A DNA stretch of 23,375 bases from Nemertoderma westbladi (GCA_032718475.1 JAUCBJ010000891.1:57501-80875), one strand, 5' to 3'. Numbered from the stretch's first letter, positions 8,431-19,768 are shown. A program made the numbers and translations. The notes: a model not told the origin generated them from the sequence alone.

Positions 8431-8607
8431 TGGATCAAAAAGCGTTGCTTAGCAGCTGAAAGAGGTGTGGAAATATTTGAAGAGTTGACAACTTCGATGG
8501 AAACTCACATCAGCTACTACCTGACTAAAAACTCAATCACTTACGAGGAAGGGCACTCTTACCCCACTATGATTTCGTTATTTACCAGCCTACAATTTTC
8601 GATGTAA
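8431..8607 (+). pseudogene. Short open remnant of unknown origin, 58 codons
   Basis: The frame between stops encodes WIKKRCLAAERGVEIFEEL and continues with a balanced amino-acid mix to the stop at 8605-8607. It has no start codon of its own. Its composition looks more coding-like than the surrounding AT-rich DNA, and it follows the plus-facing half of the 8069-8345 module, so both may belong to one decayed gene. I do not recognise a family. Confidence 0.25.
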
Positions 8608-8744
8608 ACAAATTTCTGATTAACTGGTGGGTAAATATAACGGAGCGAAATTACAAATCTATAAAAAATTAAAAAAAATAATTAATTTGGTGGCACGTAA
8701 TAAACCAAAAAGGTCCAGACTAAGGGGGCTTTTCCGCTTTTGTG

Positions 8745-9782
8745 TAATAACGAACCTGTCTTTAGACTGGGTAGTTTTTGTCTAAAGCTGAGGCCGGCAA
8801 AAACACGATGGATATATATATTTACCTATATCACTCACTATATATGTCACTATATCACTCACTATGTATGTTCACCAAATGGCTTGAAACCACTTGCATG
8901 CATTGTAAAATTGTAAACGCAAGTATTTATCAATTGTTGTCTAGTTGTTGAATAAAAAAGTTGGGAACGATTCGAAGTGCGATATTCGAAATATTTGCAT
9001 ATTTTCAACATTATTGAACGCGAAATTAAATACCCACAACTCCCTTGCTTGAAATGTTTTTCAGGTGATTGATATTTAGCAATTATTATGAGGTTACTTA
9101 CTACTGAAATCTGACAGAATGCCAAACGTATTATTATAGTTCTATCTCTATTCAGCCAGTTAGTGTAATGTCAAGCAGTACATCATTTATATATCGTATG
9201 TATCTATAGGGCCTAATTGTCATCGTTATAATACTGTCATCAACTTAGGCTAAGCTCAATTGTAATGCAAAGGCTTAGTAGGTTTTGTATATCTGGGACG
9301 TTTACAACAGCTGTCGATTAAACTAACAAAACCATAAAACTGAACCAGGGTGGCTGCCAGCCGGGTACCAACGGCTGTTGGGTAGACTTAAGGGAACATT
9401 TCACAAACTTTCATAGGGCTTGTACATGTACATTATATTGGTTGCTCCGATGTTTTTATTAGGCTAACTGAGAATGTATCAGGTATAAATACTGTAATTA
9501 TAGTGTTCTTTATTTTATTTATCTAATACAGAAAAGACCCCTCCGCAGAATAAACTGCTCTTTTGGGCCGTTTCTCAGGTTGCGGATATGGATACCATTT
9601 CACACATCATCGTAGTAATTGTGATTATGATTTGTTTGCCTAGGCGAATGTGTATTACATTAGATGGGAGGCAGTTTTTTGGTTGATGCAAGTCATTCTT
9701 GGTTTGCATCTTCCAATCCCATCTGTTTCTTGGAGTCTGTGTAAGACAGGTTCGTTTAAAGCCATCTTGATGGCGTTCTAGT
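8745..9782 (+). mobile_element. ~1 kb repeat element, copy 1 (inverted partner at 18188-19180)
   Basis: The whole stretch aligns in reverse orientation with 18188-19180, with substitutions and small indels. Near its ends is an exact 14-bp inverted repeat, AACGAACCTGTCTT at 8749-8762 and its complement at 9743-9756. Homology extends about 26 bp beyond the right 14-mer, so the true terminus may lie further out. The interior includes a stretch that reads on the minus strand as ...NCLPSNVIH..., shared with copy 2. The superfamily is unknown. Confidence 0.72.
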
Positions 9783-10368
9783 ATATACATATTGATAAAT
9801 ATGGATTTATTTAAAGGTCTTATTTCGTTAATTACAGTACCAATAACGTTTAAAATAATGACATTGATTTTTTTTTCGATATTTACCCACCATAAATGTA
9901 ACATTTAAAATAAACATGATTGAATAAAGAGTGCCTGAGAAAGATGAAGCCTTTATCGTAGAGGTGTTTGCCGGGTGTGTCTGATACAATAAGTTAATGA
10001 AGGATGATGTCGACGCCTTCTATAGAAACTTCAACATTCAGTCGAGAGGCCGACACTTGCAGTAATAAGTTTATTGCTGCTGCTGTTCTACAGATTGGAT
10101 ATGAGTTACTGTAGGCCAAAATACAGTAGAGGATGTTGGATATTACTGGGTTAAATATAATAGGAACATTCACTTTAAATTTTGTGAAAGGAAATTGAAA
10201 GTAAATCAGTATGGGCAAGTCAGCTCACGTATTTTGATGAAATCCAATGACTACATATCGTTCGAGTTAAAGAATATATATGTACTTATACTTGGATTAA
10301 ACTTGTCCTTTTAATATCTCGCTGGTTACCTTTATTTGTGGAGAGTTGTATTACCGTTATCACCTTCA
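9783..10368. other. AT-rich stretch with possible decayed minus-strand coding remnant
   Basis: The minus strand of 9994-10218 stays open and its 3' part has a coding-like composition (RTAAAINLLLQVSASRLN). The GGTGGGTAAATAT word at 8624-8636 recurs inverted near 9880-9892, so this stretch and 8259-8640 may be inverted copies of one degenerate unit. No family was recognised. Confidence 0.25.
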
Positions 10369-10565
10369 ACTTACACTCACTATAACTTGTCAGATTCAAT
10401 GCTGAGATAGCCGTCCTTGTTCCACAATCAAGTCGAAAAGAAAAATATGAAGTAACGACCACATCGCCGGTGCGGATGTCTGGTCATATTGTGTTTCCAC
10501 TTGATTTTGGTACAACGTACTAGGGCCGTTCTCGCAGCATTGGATCTGACAGGCTCGCGCTTACG
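10369..10565. repeat. Head-to-head degenerate module, copy 2
   Basis: This is a direct-orientation relative of 8069-8345: 10369-10432 matches 8069-8132 (GATAGCCGTCCTTGTTCCAC is shared) and 10480-10565 matches 8259-8345. The two halves are also related to each other as an imperfect inverted repeat. The spacer between the halves is shorter than in copy 1. Confidence 0.6.
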
Positions 10566-11226
10566 GCAAACACCATGGAAAACAGCTCGGGACATAATCA
10601 AGTGACAATTAACTGCTTAATTCAAATGGAAGTAACATGCATTCGTATACTACAGTAATAGGACTGTATATAAAAAAAACGACGATGTAATATTATTGAT
10701 ATTATTCTTGGAATACTGATATTGTAATTGAATTTTTCTATTATTCTCCCATATTATTCTTTTTAAGTATTATTCTAGTAGGGGCCTAGTAATCTACTAT
10801 TAATTTCTCCATCTCCTATATAATATTAAAGTGGCTACGAGTATTGTGGAAATTAAGTGTAGAAAACCAAAGGCTGAAGCGGCTCTAGAGAATCCGTAGA
10901 AATCGTTAATAATACCTCCGAGGGTGGATCCAATGAACTCCCTGAAAATATACGAGAGGTGATAATAAATACTAGAGGCATGAGGTGATAATAAATACGA
11001 GTTAAATAAATGTACATTATACTCCTCGTCAACCTAATATTGTTATAATATTGAATATCTATTATAAATAATAATAAAGATAACTATTCATAAAAAACTT
11101 TATTATGTGGATGAATTGAAACACCCAGTCGTAGTAAAGACATTATAACACTATATCGTTTTAATAATATTATAATAATATTATATAATATATTATTATA
11201 ATATTATAAATAGCATTCTAACGGCA
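10566..11226. other. AT-rich stretch without genes
   Basis: There are no coding-like frames. 11160-11212 is an AT-only palindromic run of TAATATTATAATAATA type that could extrude as a hairpin. A short tandem pair, GAGGTGATAATAAATAC, occurs near 10955-11000. Confidence 0.5.
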
Positions 11227-11234
11227 TGCCAGAG

Positions 11235-11707
11235 CAGAGGCGTAGCGAGCCCTTCTTGCGCCCGGTGGAATGAAGCTGAGTTACCCCCCCCCCACCCCCC
11301 TCCCTTAAATAATTTTAACTTTTCATTTATGCCGTTTTATTTTAATATTATATAACAGTATATAATATTAAAACAAAACGTCTGGTCTAAAAACCAGTTT
11401 ACTAACAGTATATATATAACTATATCAAATCTATTATACAGAAGTTTGATATAGTGCAATTATAATATATTGAATGGAGAGCGAAGCGAGCCGAGAAAAT
11501 TTTAACATTTTACGCTTATGACACATGTCCTGTATACTGTATCACATAACTGTATCACATCACATCATGTGTATCACAATCCCTGAATTTTCACTGATTT
11601 GTCTTATTTTTACAAGAATACCCTAACATTTGCCTGGCATTTCACAGCCCCTGGGTGAGTGCGCCCGGGGGAACATTCACCCCCCTTCCCCCCTCGCTAC
11701 GCCTCTG
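11235..11707. mobile_element. Non-autonomous hAT-type MITE, 473 bp
   Basis: It begins CAGAGGCGTAGCGAG and ends with the exact complement. An 8-bp duplication TGCCAGAG flanks it (11227-11234 and 11708-11715). CAG...CTG ends with 8-bp duplications are the hAT signature. G/C-rich ends (C runs at 11284-11308 and 11679-11695) enclose an AT-rich centre without a transposase frame. It sits at the very edge of the GAGCAACAA satellite. Confidence 0.92.
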
Positions 11708-11715
11708 TGCCAGAG

Positions 11716-11985
11716 CAACAAGCAATGGGTAGGTGCTAAAATGCACAACGAGCAACAATGGATCAATAATGGGGAGCAACGACCAATAATGAGCAACAAT
11801 GGGGAACAACGAGCGACACTCAGCAACAAACGAGCAAATATAAAATATGTACAGTACATGTACATACTATATAAGTACAGAGAAACAACGGGCGACAATG
11901 GGGTAAAAAAATAGAACAACACTGAGCAACAAAGAGCAATAAAATAGAACAACAATGAGCAACAACGAGTAACAACGAAACAATA
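11716..11985 (-). repeat. Irregular GAGCAACAA satellite, short inverted arm
   Basis: Words such as GAGCAACAATG and GAACAACAATGAGCAAC recur irregularly. They are the reverse complement of the basic unit of the 12259-14430 array. A non-repetitive insert around 11838-11880 (GTACAGTACATGTACATAC) breaks it. Confidence 0.75.
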
Positions 11986-12258
11986 TGAGAACAAAATAGG
12001 CCTACCCCACAAGCCAAAATATAAAACGCTAGTCAGGTAGGTTACTGTCTAACTGTATAAAATACAAAATAATAATACAGAATACCAGTTTACAGAACCG
12101 TACATCAGAATCAGATAATAGGTTTAGGGACGAAAACTGAAACCACATTGTACCGATAATAGAGCTACATGACATGACTTGACCGCAATTCATTAATTAT
12201 CTCCCCTTAGTTATTATTACCGGTATGTTGGAATTTGAGAGACACTAGCCAAACAAAG
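11986..12258. other. Spacer between the two satellite arms
   Basis: This non-repetitive sequence separates the oppositely oriented satellite arms. No gene or known element is visible. Confidence 0.6.
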
Positions 12259-14430
12259 CTTCTTGTTGCTCTTGTTGCATATTGTTGCTTGTTTTCACTC
12301 ATTGTTGCTTGTTGTTGCTCATTGTTGCTAGTTGTTGCTCGTTGTTGCCTGTTTTTAATAATTGTCGCTTGTTGTTGCTCAATGTTGCTAGTTATTGCTT
12401 ATTGTTGCTCGTTGTTGCCTGTTTTTACGCATTGTTGCCAGTTGTTGCTTATTGTTGCTCATTGTTGCTAGTTGTTGCTTATTGTTGCTCGTTGTTGCCT
12501 GTTTTTACTCATTGTTGCGTGTTGTTGCTCATGGTTGCTTATTGTTGCTCGTTGTTGCCTGTTTTTACTCATTGTTGCCAGTTGTTGCTTATTGTTGCTC
12601 ATTGTTGCTAGTTGTTGCTTATTGTTGCTCGTTGTTGCTAGTTGTTGCTTATTGTTGCTCGTTGTTGCCTGTTTTTACTCATTGTTGCGTGTTGTTGCTC
12701 ATGGTTGCTTATTGTTGCTCGTTGTTGCCTGTTTTTACTCATTGTTGCTAGTTGTTGCTTATTGTTGCTCGTTGTTGCCTGTTTTTACTCATTGTTGCTC
12801 GTTGTTGCCTGTTTTTACTCGTTGTTGCCTGTTTTTACTCATTGTTGCTAGTTGTTGCTTATTGTTGCTCGTTGTTGCCTGTTTTTACTCATTTGCTTGT
12901 TGTTGCTCATTGTTGCTAGTTGTTGCCTGTTTTTACTCATTGTTGCTCGTTGTTGCCTGTTTTTACTCGTTGTTGCCTGTTTTTACTCATTGTTGCTAGT
13001 TGTTGCTTATTGTTGCTCGTTGTTGCCTGTTTTTACTCATTTGCTTGTTGTTGCTCATTGTTGCTAGTTGTTGCCTGTTTTTACTCATTGTTGCTCGTTG
13101 TTGCCTGTTTTTACTCGTTGTTGCCTGTTTTTACTCATTGTTGCTAGTTGTTGCTTATTGTTGCTCGTTGTTGCCTGTTTTTACTCATTTGCTTGTTGTT
13201 GCTCATTGTTGCTAGTTGTTGCCTGTTTTTACTCATTGTTGCTCGTTGTTGCCTGTTTTTACTCGTTGTTGCCTGTTTTTACTCATTGTTGCCAGTTGTT
13301 GCTTATTGTTGCTCATTGTTGCCTGTTTTTACTCATTTGCTTGTTGTTGCTCATTGTTGCTAGTTGTTGCCTGTTTTTACTCATTGTTGCTCGTTGTTGC
13401 CTGTTTTTACTCGTTGTTGCCTGTTTTTACTCATTGTTGCCAGTTGTTGCTTATTGTTGCTCATTGTTGCTAGTTGTTGCTTATTGTTGCTCGTTGTTGC
13501 TAGTTGTTGCTTATTGTTGCTCGTTGTTGCCTGTTTTTACTCATTGTTGCGTGTTGTTGCTCATGGTTGCTTATTGTTGCTCGTTGTTGCCTGTTTTTAC
13601 TCATTGTTGCTAGTTGTTTCTTATTGTTGCCTGTTTTTACGCATTGTTGCTCATTGTTGCTACTTGTTGCTCGTTGTTGCCTGTTTTTACTCATTGTTGC
13701 TCGTTGTTGCCTGTTTTTACTCGTTGTTGCCTGTTTTTACTCATTGTTGCTAGTTGTTGCTTATTGTTGCTCGTTGTTGCCTGTTTTTACTCATTTGCTT
13801 GTTGTTGCTCATTGTTGCTAGTTGTTGCCTGTTTTTACTCATTGTTGCTCGTTGTTGCCTGTTTTTACTCGTTGTTGCCTGTTTTTACTCATTGTTGCTA
13901 GTTGTTGCTTATTGTTGCTCGTTGTTGCCTGTTTTTACTCATTTGCTTGTTGTTGCTCATTGTTGCTAGTTGTTGCCTGTTTTTACTCATTGTTACTAGT
14001 TGTTGCTTACTGTTGCCTGTTTTTACTCATTGTTGCTTATTGTTGCTCGTTGTTGCCTGTTTTTACTCATTGTTGTTTATGTTGCTCATTTTTGCTCGTT
14101 GTTGCTAGTTGTTGCTTATTGTTGCCTGTTTTTACTCATTGTTGCTAGTTGTTGCTTATTGTTGCACGTTGTTGCCTGTGTTTACTCATTGTCGCTTGTT
14201 GTTGCTCAATGTTGCTAGTTGTTGCTTATTGTTGCCTATTTTTACTCATTGTCGCTTGTTGTTTCTCAATGTTGCTAGTTGTTGCTTATTGTTGCTCGTT
14301 GTAGCCTGTTTTTACTCATTGTTGCTTATTGTTGCCTGTTTTTACTCATTGTTGCTCAATGTTGCTAGTTGTTGCTTATTGTTCTCGTTGTTGTTCATTA
14401 TTGCTCGTTGTTTCTCTTTGTTGCTCTTGT
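12259..14430 (+). repeat. 2.2 kb satellite with 10-bp unit and 148-bp higher-order repeats
   Basis: The basic unit is about 10 bp, [A/G]TTGTTGC[T/C][N], with a frequent variant GTTTTTACTC. In parts of the array the units form a 148-bp higher-order repeat made of fourteen 10-mers plus one 8-mer (ATTTGCTT-type deletion). Equivalent points fall at 12852, 13000 and 13148, at 12920, 13068, 13216 and 13364, and at 13754 and 13902. A different block containing GTTGCTCATGGTTGC recurs at about 12530, 12700 and 13560. The array degenerates towards both ends. The Cys/Leu-rich open frames on this strand follow from the 10-bp unit lacking stops. Confidence 0.95.
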
Positions 14431-14468
14431 ACTGTAATGTAATGTAATGCAATATAATGTAATGTAAT
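14431..14468 (+). repeat. Short TAATG pentanucleotide repeat
   Basis: Imperfect GTAATGTAATG repeats directly follow the satellite. A similar short run occurs at 8162-8180. Confidence 0.75.
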
Positions 14469-15582
14469 TATCTCAGCAATTGTATGTCATATATTACGAT
14501 AAGATTATAAATTCTAACACGGCAAATCATTAAGATTGTAACTAACCCGATCCCGAACATTGCGAGAAATATCCCTATTGCAACTGAATACGTATCCAAA
14601 TCGTTTGGCATCCCCACACTAACACACTCAGCAATCATATCCTGAGCGGCCGGTATAAATCCACCTTAAATTAAAACATTAATTAGACAATGCGGTGATA
14701 CTGTGGCTCGCCCCAAATCGTGGGATCGGGATCCCAATCCTTGCACTCCTACTACGAACTCCAACTATTGAATTGCCACCTTTTCGTATTGCTTAATACA
14801 TAGTGGTCTGGGTTGTTTATCACGTGAATTAAAAACCAAATGTTATTCCGATTTAAAGTTTTGACAGAAGGTGACTTTTCTGAATTGAAAGCGTTTTTGG
14901 ATTTATTTGTACTTATCACAGATGGCAATAAATTCAAAATCGAGGGCCTCTGAAAAGAAGTCAGACGAAATAAGGGAAGAGAAAAATTTTCACGAGATAC
15001 CGAACGGGTGTTATAAGTGTTAGTGTCAGGTCATTAATGTTGTCCGAGTGTAGATGAGGATGGAATAGTTTTGAAGTGGATGTTGTGCATAGTCCTACAC
15101 TACTGCGGCTCGTACAGTATTAGTTGTTTGTAAAGTGGTACGGTCGATGATCGGTTGAATATCAACTGAACAACACTTTGAAAACATCTACGGAATGGAA
15201 AATGGGGTCTAACTAGTGTGCTATATATTGTATAGAAGTTAAAGAATGTTGTTTGCATAAGGAATTGATTTACCGAAAATTTCATATTTATCAATTATTT
15301 AGATCGAATAAATTTTAATAAAGAAATTATCGGTAGTAATTTGGAATTAAATTCATGATTATTATTATAACATTAATTATCTAACACCTAATGACTTGAA
15401 AGGATTTAACAATAATTTGTAAACATAAAATGTCGAACATTAAACACATTTTTATTAATATTTATTATCATTTTAAATTAAATGTATATTAAATATTATA
15501 TCACACCAAACATTTTTATAATTTTTCTTAGAATTTCATACCGAAAACTAGATGACTTGAGACGAGACGAGGCGAGACGTCG
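14469..15582. other. Intergenic stretch, nothing recognised
   Basis: Only short frames without family resemblance. The segment 15300-15540 is strongly AT-rich. I see no TIRs or internal duplication. Confidence 0.5.
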
Positions 15583-16140
15583 TAGATGTGTACATTTGTA
15601 CGTGACACAGTGAACCCGACGTATAATTATTTTATATGTGCCGGTATCCTCAGCAGTTAGCTTAGAGCTCATCATGTACTACTATAAAGTGCACTGGTTC
15701 TACTGCTGCTCTAAATAATCGAACCTTGAATTTATGAAGTATTCTAAGTTACTTCCAAATCTTGGACAGCCCATTCAACGCTGCCCACACCATTTTAACC
15801 TATTTATTAGGCCTAAACTGTATCTTATGGTTTTCTTTACGGATCCATGATCCCGGGTAGCAGAATATGTCATCAATGTGCTTAATCACAAGATCCTTAT
15901 TAGAGCTTATGTTAATACGATCAAAACATTTCCTGATGACTGACGAAGTTAATTGTCCTACTGTAAGTCATCATCAAAGTTTGGATCAGTTAGGTGCTTG
16001 GCTGGATTTCCACGACTTCTGTAGCATGAAGCAGTAGAAGGTATCACCTATGATTGTCTAAGCCTAAGGAAGGACATTATTCGAATATCATAGTCAACCA
16101 CAATTATGAATATGAATGGTGGAAGTGTGACACCCTGCAA
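15583..16140 (-). pseudogene. Decayed non-LTR retrotransposon fragment
   Basis: It aligns along its length with 20455-21125, the 3' half of the non-LTR element to the right. Shared landmarks include CTACTGCTGCTCTAAATAATCG (near 15700 and 20579), GGATCCATGATCCC (15841 and 20706) and the CATAGTCAACCA word (16090 and 21077). It lacks a usable reading frame. In the related copy the region encodes the end of the reverse transcriptase and the C-terminal 'R+..SRIWKSP' segment. Several internal deletions relative to that copy are apparent. Confidence 0.75.
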
Positions 16141-16227
16141 TAATTTCCATGTGGGGCGAGCCACGAAGTTGGCGGAGCCTTAGCGAATTGACACTGTTAG
16201 GGGGTGGGTCAATTTATGCAAATAGTT

Positions 16228-16638
<411 letters not shown>

Positions 16639-16640
<2 letters not shown>

Positions 16641-18000
16641 TACGATTTTGACATGCTAATAACTTTGTCGGATTTAAAGCTGCCAAGTTGAAAATTTGTA
16701 GGTATCAATATGAGCAAAAGTTAAGATTTTTGAGAGACTTTCAGACACCATCAGTGCAATGGTCTCCCGCTAGAGGGCCACATGTCTAAACATTAAATGC
16801 CCTCCCATTTCTTTGCTTTTAATCCGTTTAAGCTGAAACTTGGCAGATATGTATTAGACCATTAGCTGTGACTTTCAAAGGAGGCGAATCCATCTGCAGT
16901 TCTCCAGTCTGCCGCTAGAGGGCCAAAGGTCTGAAAGTGAAATCGTTGTCGTCGTTACGATTTTGACATGCTAATAACTTTGTCGGATTTAAAGCTGCCA
17001 AGTTGAAAATTTGTAGGTATCAATATGAGCAAAAGTTGAGATTTTTGAGAGACTTTCAGACACCATCAGTGCAATGGTCTCCCGCTAGAGGGCCACATGT
17101 CTAAACATTAAATGCCCTCCCATTTCTTTGCTTTTAATCCGTTTAAGCTGAAACTTGGCAGATATGTATTAGACCATTAGCTGTGACTTTCAAAGGAGGC
17201 GAATCCATCTGCAGTTCTCCAGTCTGCCGCTAGAGGGCCAAAGGTCTGAAAGTGAAATCGTTGTCGTCGTTACGATTTTGACATGCTAATAACTTTGTCG
17301 GATTTAAAGCTGCCAAGTTGAAAATTTGTAGGTATCAATATGAGCTAAAGTTGAGATTTTTGAGAGACTTTCAGACACCATCAGTGCAATGGTCTCCCGC
17401 TAGAGGGCCACATGTCTAAACATTAAATGCCCTCCCATTTCTTTGCTTTTAATCCGTTTAAGCTGAAACTTGGCAGATATGTATTAGACCATTAGCTGTG
17501 ACTTTCAAAGGAGGCGAATCCATCTGCAGTTCTCCAGTCTGCCGCTAGAGGGCCAAATGTCTGAAAGTGAAATCGTTGTCGTCGTTATGATATTGACATG
17601 CTTATAACTTTGTCGAATTTAAAGCTGCCAAGTTGAAAATTTGTTTTGTTGAAAATCAGTTCAACAGTCACCCGCTATAGGACTACTTTATGCCTGAAAG
17701 TGAATAGATTCTCCCGTCTCATTGATTTTAATCAGTTTAAGCTGAATCTTGCCATATATTCTGGACCACATGCTGCGTCTTTGTGGGGGGGGGGGGGGGG
17801 GGGGGGATTTAATCGGTCTGCCGCTATACGACGAAATTTCTGAAAGTGAGATCCGTCTCTCATTTCGTTATCCGTTATTCAAGATGAAACTTGGCCGATG
17901 TACGTATGTACTATTCATCCATAGGCTGTGTCTTTGTGGGGCTGGAGACCCTAATCCATCTTCAGTTCTCACTATACCGCTAGAGTCAGAAATGTCTGAA
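16639..18000 (+). repeat. 315-bp tandem repeat, three close copies plus diverged copies
   Basis: The landmark GTTACGATTTTGACATG starts at 16639, 16954 and 17269, and GTTATGATATTGACATG at 17584, an exact 315-bp spacing. The first three copies are almost identical. From 17584 the sequence diverges strongly and continues as weaker half-units to about 18000. Each unit contains two CCGCTAGAGGGCCA words about 150 bp apart, suggesting an older ~155-bp sub-repeat. A 22-base G run (17785-17806) interrupts the diverged part. I do not recognise a coding or RNA function. Confidence 0.93.
17785..17806 (+). repeat. 22-base G homopolymer
   Basis: An uninterrupted G run in the diverged part of the 315-bp array, replacing the TTGTGGGGCTGG-like sequence seen near 17932. 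Confidence 0.9.
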
Positions 18001-18100
18001 TAGAAATGAAAGAGGTAAAAAGTGATTAGGCGAAATCTGCTTAAAATTTGCTAATACAGTAATACTTTCGAATTAGTACTTAAATTAAATTTAAGTCACG

Positions 18101-19490
18101 TGCTGCGCGAAGGCCCCACTTCGTGTATGTTGAACATACATGATCGAGAGACTGAATCGAAGGCTCTTTATTTTTTGAAAACTTTAAACTAGAAACGCAA
18201 TCAAGATGGATTTAAACGAACCTGTCTTACACAGACTCAAAGAAACATATGAGATTGGAAGATGCAAACCAAGAATGACTTGCATCAATCAAACAAACTG
18301 CCTCCCGTCTAACGTAATACACAGTCGCCTAAGCAGACAAATCGCAATTAATGTGATGTGTGAAATGTATCCCTATCCGCAACCAGGGAAACGGCCCCAA
18401 AGAGCAGTTTATTCTGCGAAGGGGTCTTACTGTATTAGATGAATAACATAAAAAACATTAACTATTATTTCTACTCAAACATTCTCAGTTAGCTTAATAA
18501 AAAAACATCGGAAGCATAACCAATATAATGCACAAGCCATCTATGAAAGTTTGTCAAATCTTCCATTGGTCTACCCAGCAGCTGTTGGCAACCGGCACTC
18601 CGCGGCAGGCACCCTGGTTCAGTGTTCTGGAATTGTTAGTTTAATCGACAGCTGTTGTAAACTTCCCAGATATACAAAACCTACTAAGCCTTTACATTGC
18701 AATAATTGAGCTTAGCCTGAGTTGATGACAGTATTATAACGATGACAATAGGCGCTACAGATACGATACATAAATGATGTACTTTTTGACATTATTATAC
18801 TAACTGACTGAATACAGATAGAACAATAATTAACGATATACGATATAATTAATGTACAGTAGGTACTCCAATTGACAATTAGTGAAATGTTGTTCAGCTA
18901 ATAAAGTGTAGTTGTGGGTATTTAATTTCGCGTTCCATAATGTTAATAATATGCAAATATTTCTAATATCGCACATCGAGTCGTTCCCAACTTTTTTATT
19001 CAACAATTTATGAATAGTTGCGTTCACAATTTTCCAATGTAAGTGGTTTGGAGCCATTTGGTGGTATACATAATAAATAAACATATAAATAAATATAAAT
19101 ATATATATAAACATACATGGTGATTTGCCGGCCTCAGCTTTAGTCAAAAACTACCCAGTCTAAAGACAGGTTCGTTATTATTCTTCTAAGCGCAAGAATA
19201 GCCTCCATGGTCCTCCGACCTTTTTGGAACCCATTATGATTTCCACGGAGTACCGGTAGTCTCTCAACAGGTACCCTGATGCGATTTAATAGAATTCTAT
19301 CGTATCAACGAGGTTCCACGAAGAGATTCATAGAGTGTTAGGTTGCCCTTCTTTGGAACTGGCGCCAACTTATTCGTTTTTCGTTTTCATTTCTTGTTGG
19401 GCTCTCTTTGTTCGGTATATTCAAATACCCATAAAATTCTATTATTGTGTCTATTATGATGGGGTGAATGAGCTCCTCTGAATTTGGCAG
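18101..19490 (-). pseudogene. Decayed non-LTR retrotransposon copy, split by the ~1 kb element
   Basis: 18101-18119 (TGCTGCGCGAAGGCCCCAC) matches the 3' flank of the large copy at 19982. 18120-18187 matches 21255-21325 (GTATGTTGAACATAC..., GAGAGACTGAATC), which is the FVDFFKAFD region of reverse transcriptase. 19181-19290 then matches 21352-21450 (GGAACCCATT.TGATTTCCACGGAG). Upstream, the minus strand carries a PVPKKGNLTLYESLRGTSLI-like stretch typical of this class of reverse transcriptase. The element is therefore internally deleted between its tail and the RT core, and later split by the insertion at 18188-19180. It has no functional frame. Confidence 0.72.
18188..19180 (-). mobile_element. 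~1 kb repeat element, copy 2, nested in the non-LTR remnant
   Basis: Inverted relative of 8745-9782. The internal 14-bp inverted repeat is at 18215-18228 and 19163-19176. The flanking sequences rejoin in the homologous reverse-transcriptase fragment, so this is a true insertion, not a shared genomic segment. An open frame at 18206-18442 (MDLNEPVLHRLKETYEIG...) has a degraded counterpart on the minus strand of copy 1 near 9760-9520. It may be a remnant of a gene or chance. No family was recognised. Confidence 0.75.
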
Positions 19491-19628
19491 CTGAACCATT
19501 TGCAATTATCGAGTCTGCCACCATAATTTTAAAAATATTATAAAAAACATTTTGCATTGTAAAACATAAAATGCTAAATGTTAACGTAAAACCTTCAACA
19601 CTGTCCTCGTTTTTAATCAGCTCAACCT

Positions 19629-19768
19629 GTAGCAATACTCTGGGTGGCGTAGCAATACTCCGGGTGGCGTAGCAATACTCTGGGTGGCGTAGCAATACTC
19701 CGGGTGGCATAGCAATACTCCGGGTGGCGTAACAATGCTCTGGGTGGCGTAGCAATACTCCGGGTGGC
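19629..19768 (+). repeat. 20-bp minisatellite, 7 units
   Basis: The unit GTAGCAATACTCCGGGTGGC is repeated seven times without gaps, with alternating CTGGG/CCGGG variants and one GTAACAATGCTC unit. Confidence 0.95.

Noticed and set aside
8069-10565. Possible remnant of a viral-type glycoprotein gene in the head-to-head modules
   Set aside because: Only a very short stretch, read on either strand, hinted at such a pattern. It is too weak and too degraded to support a family call.
11677-12017. Cys-rich minus-strand frames that look like secreted peptides
   Set aside because: They are the reverse translation of the short GAGCAACAA satellite arm.
12235-14447. Many overlapping Cys/Leu/Val-rich open frames up to 181 codons
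   Set aside because: They come from the 10-bp satellite unit, which lacks stops in these frames. The peptides repeat in register with the DNA and have no start context or family resemblance.
17646-18003. Two open frames with a poly-Gly block
   Set aside because: They read through the 22-G homopolymer within a diverged tandem repeat, and the frame depends on the exact G count.
19387-19755. 122-codon minus-strand frame with a repeated RSIA/YCYATP-like peptide
   Set aside because: The repeat is the 20-bp minisatellite in translation, and the rest overlaps the decayed retrotransposon.
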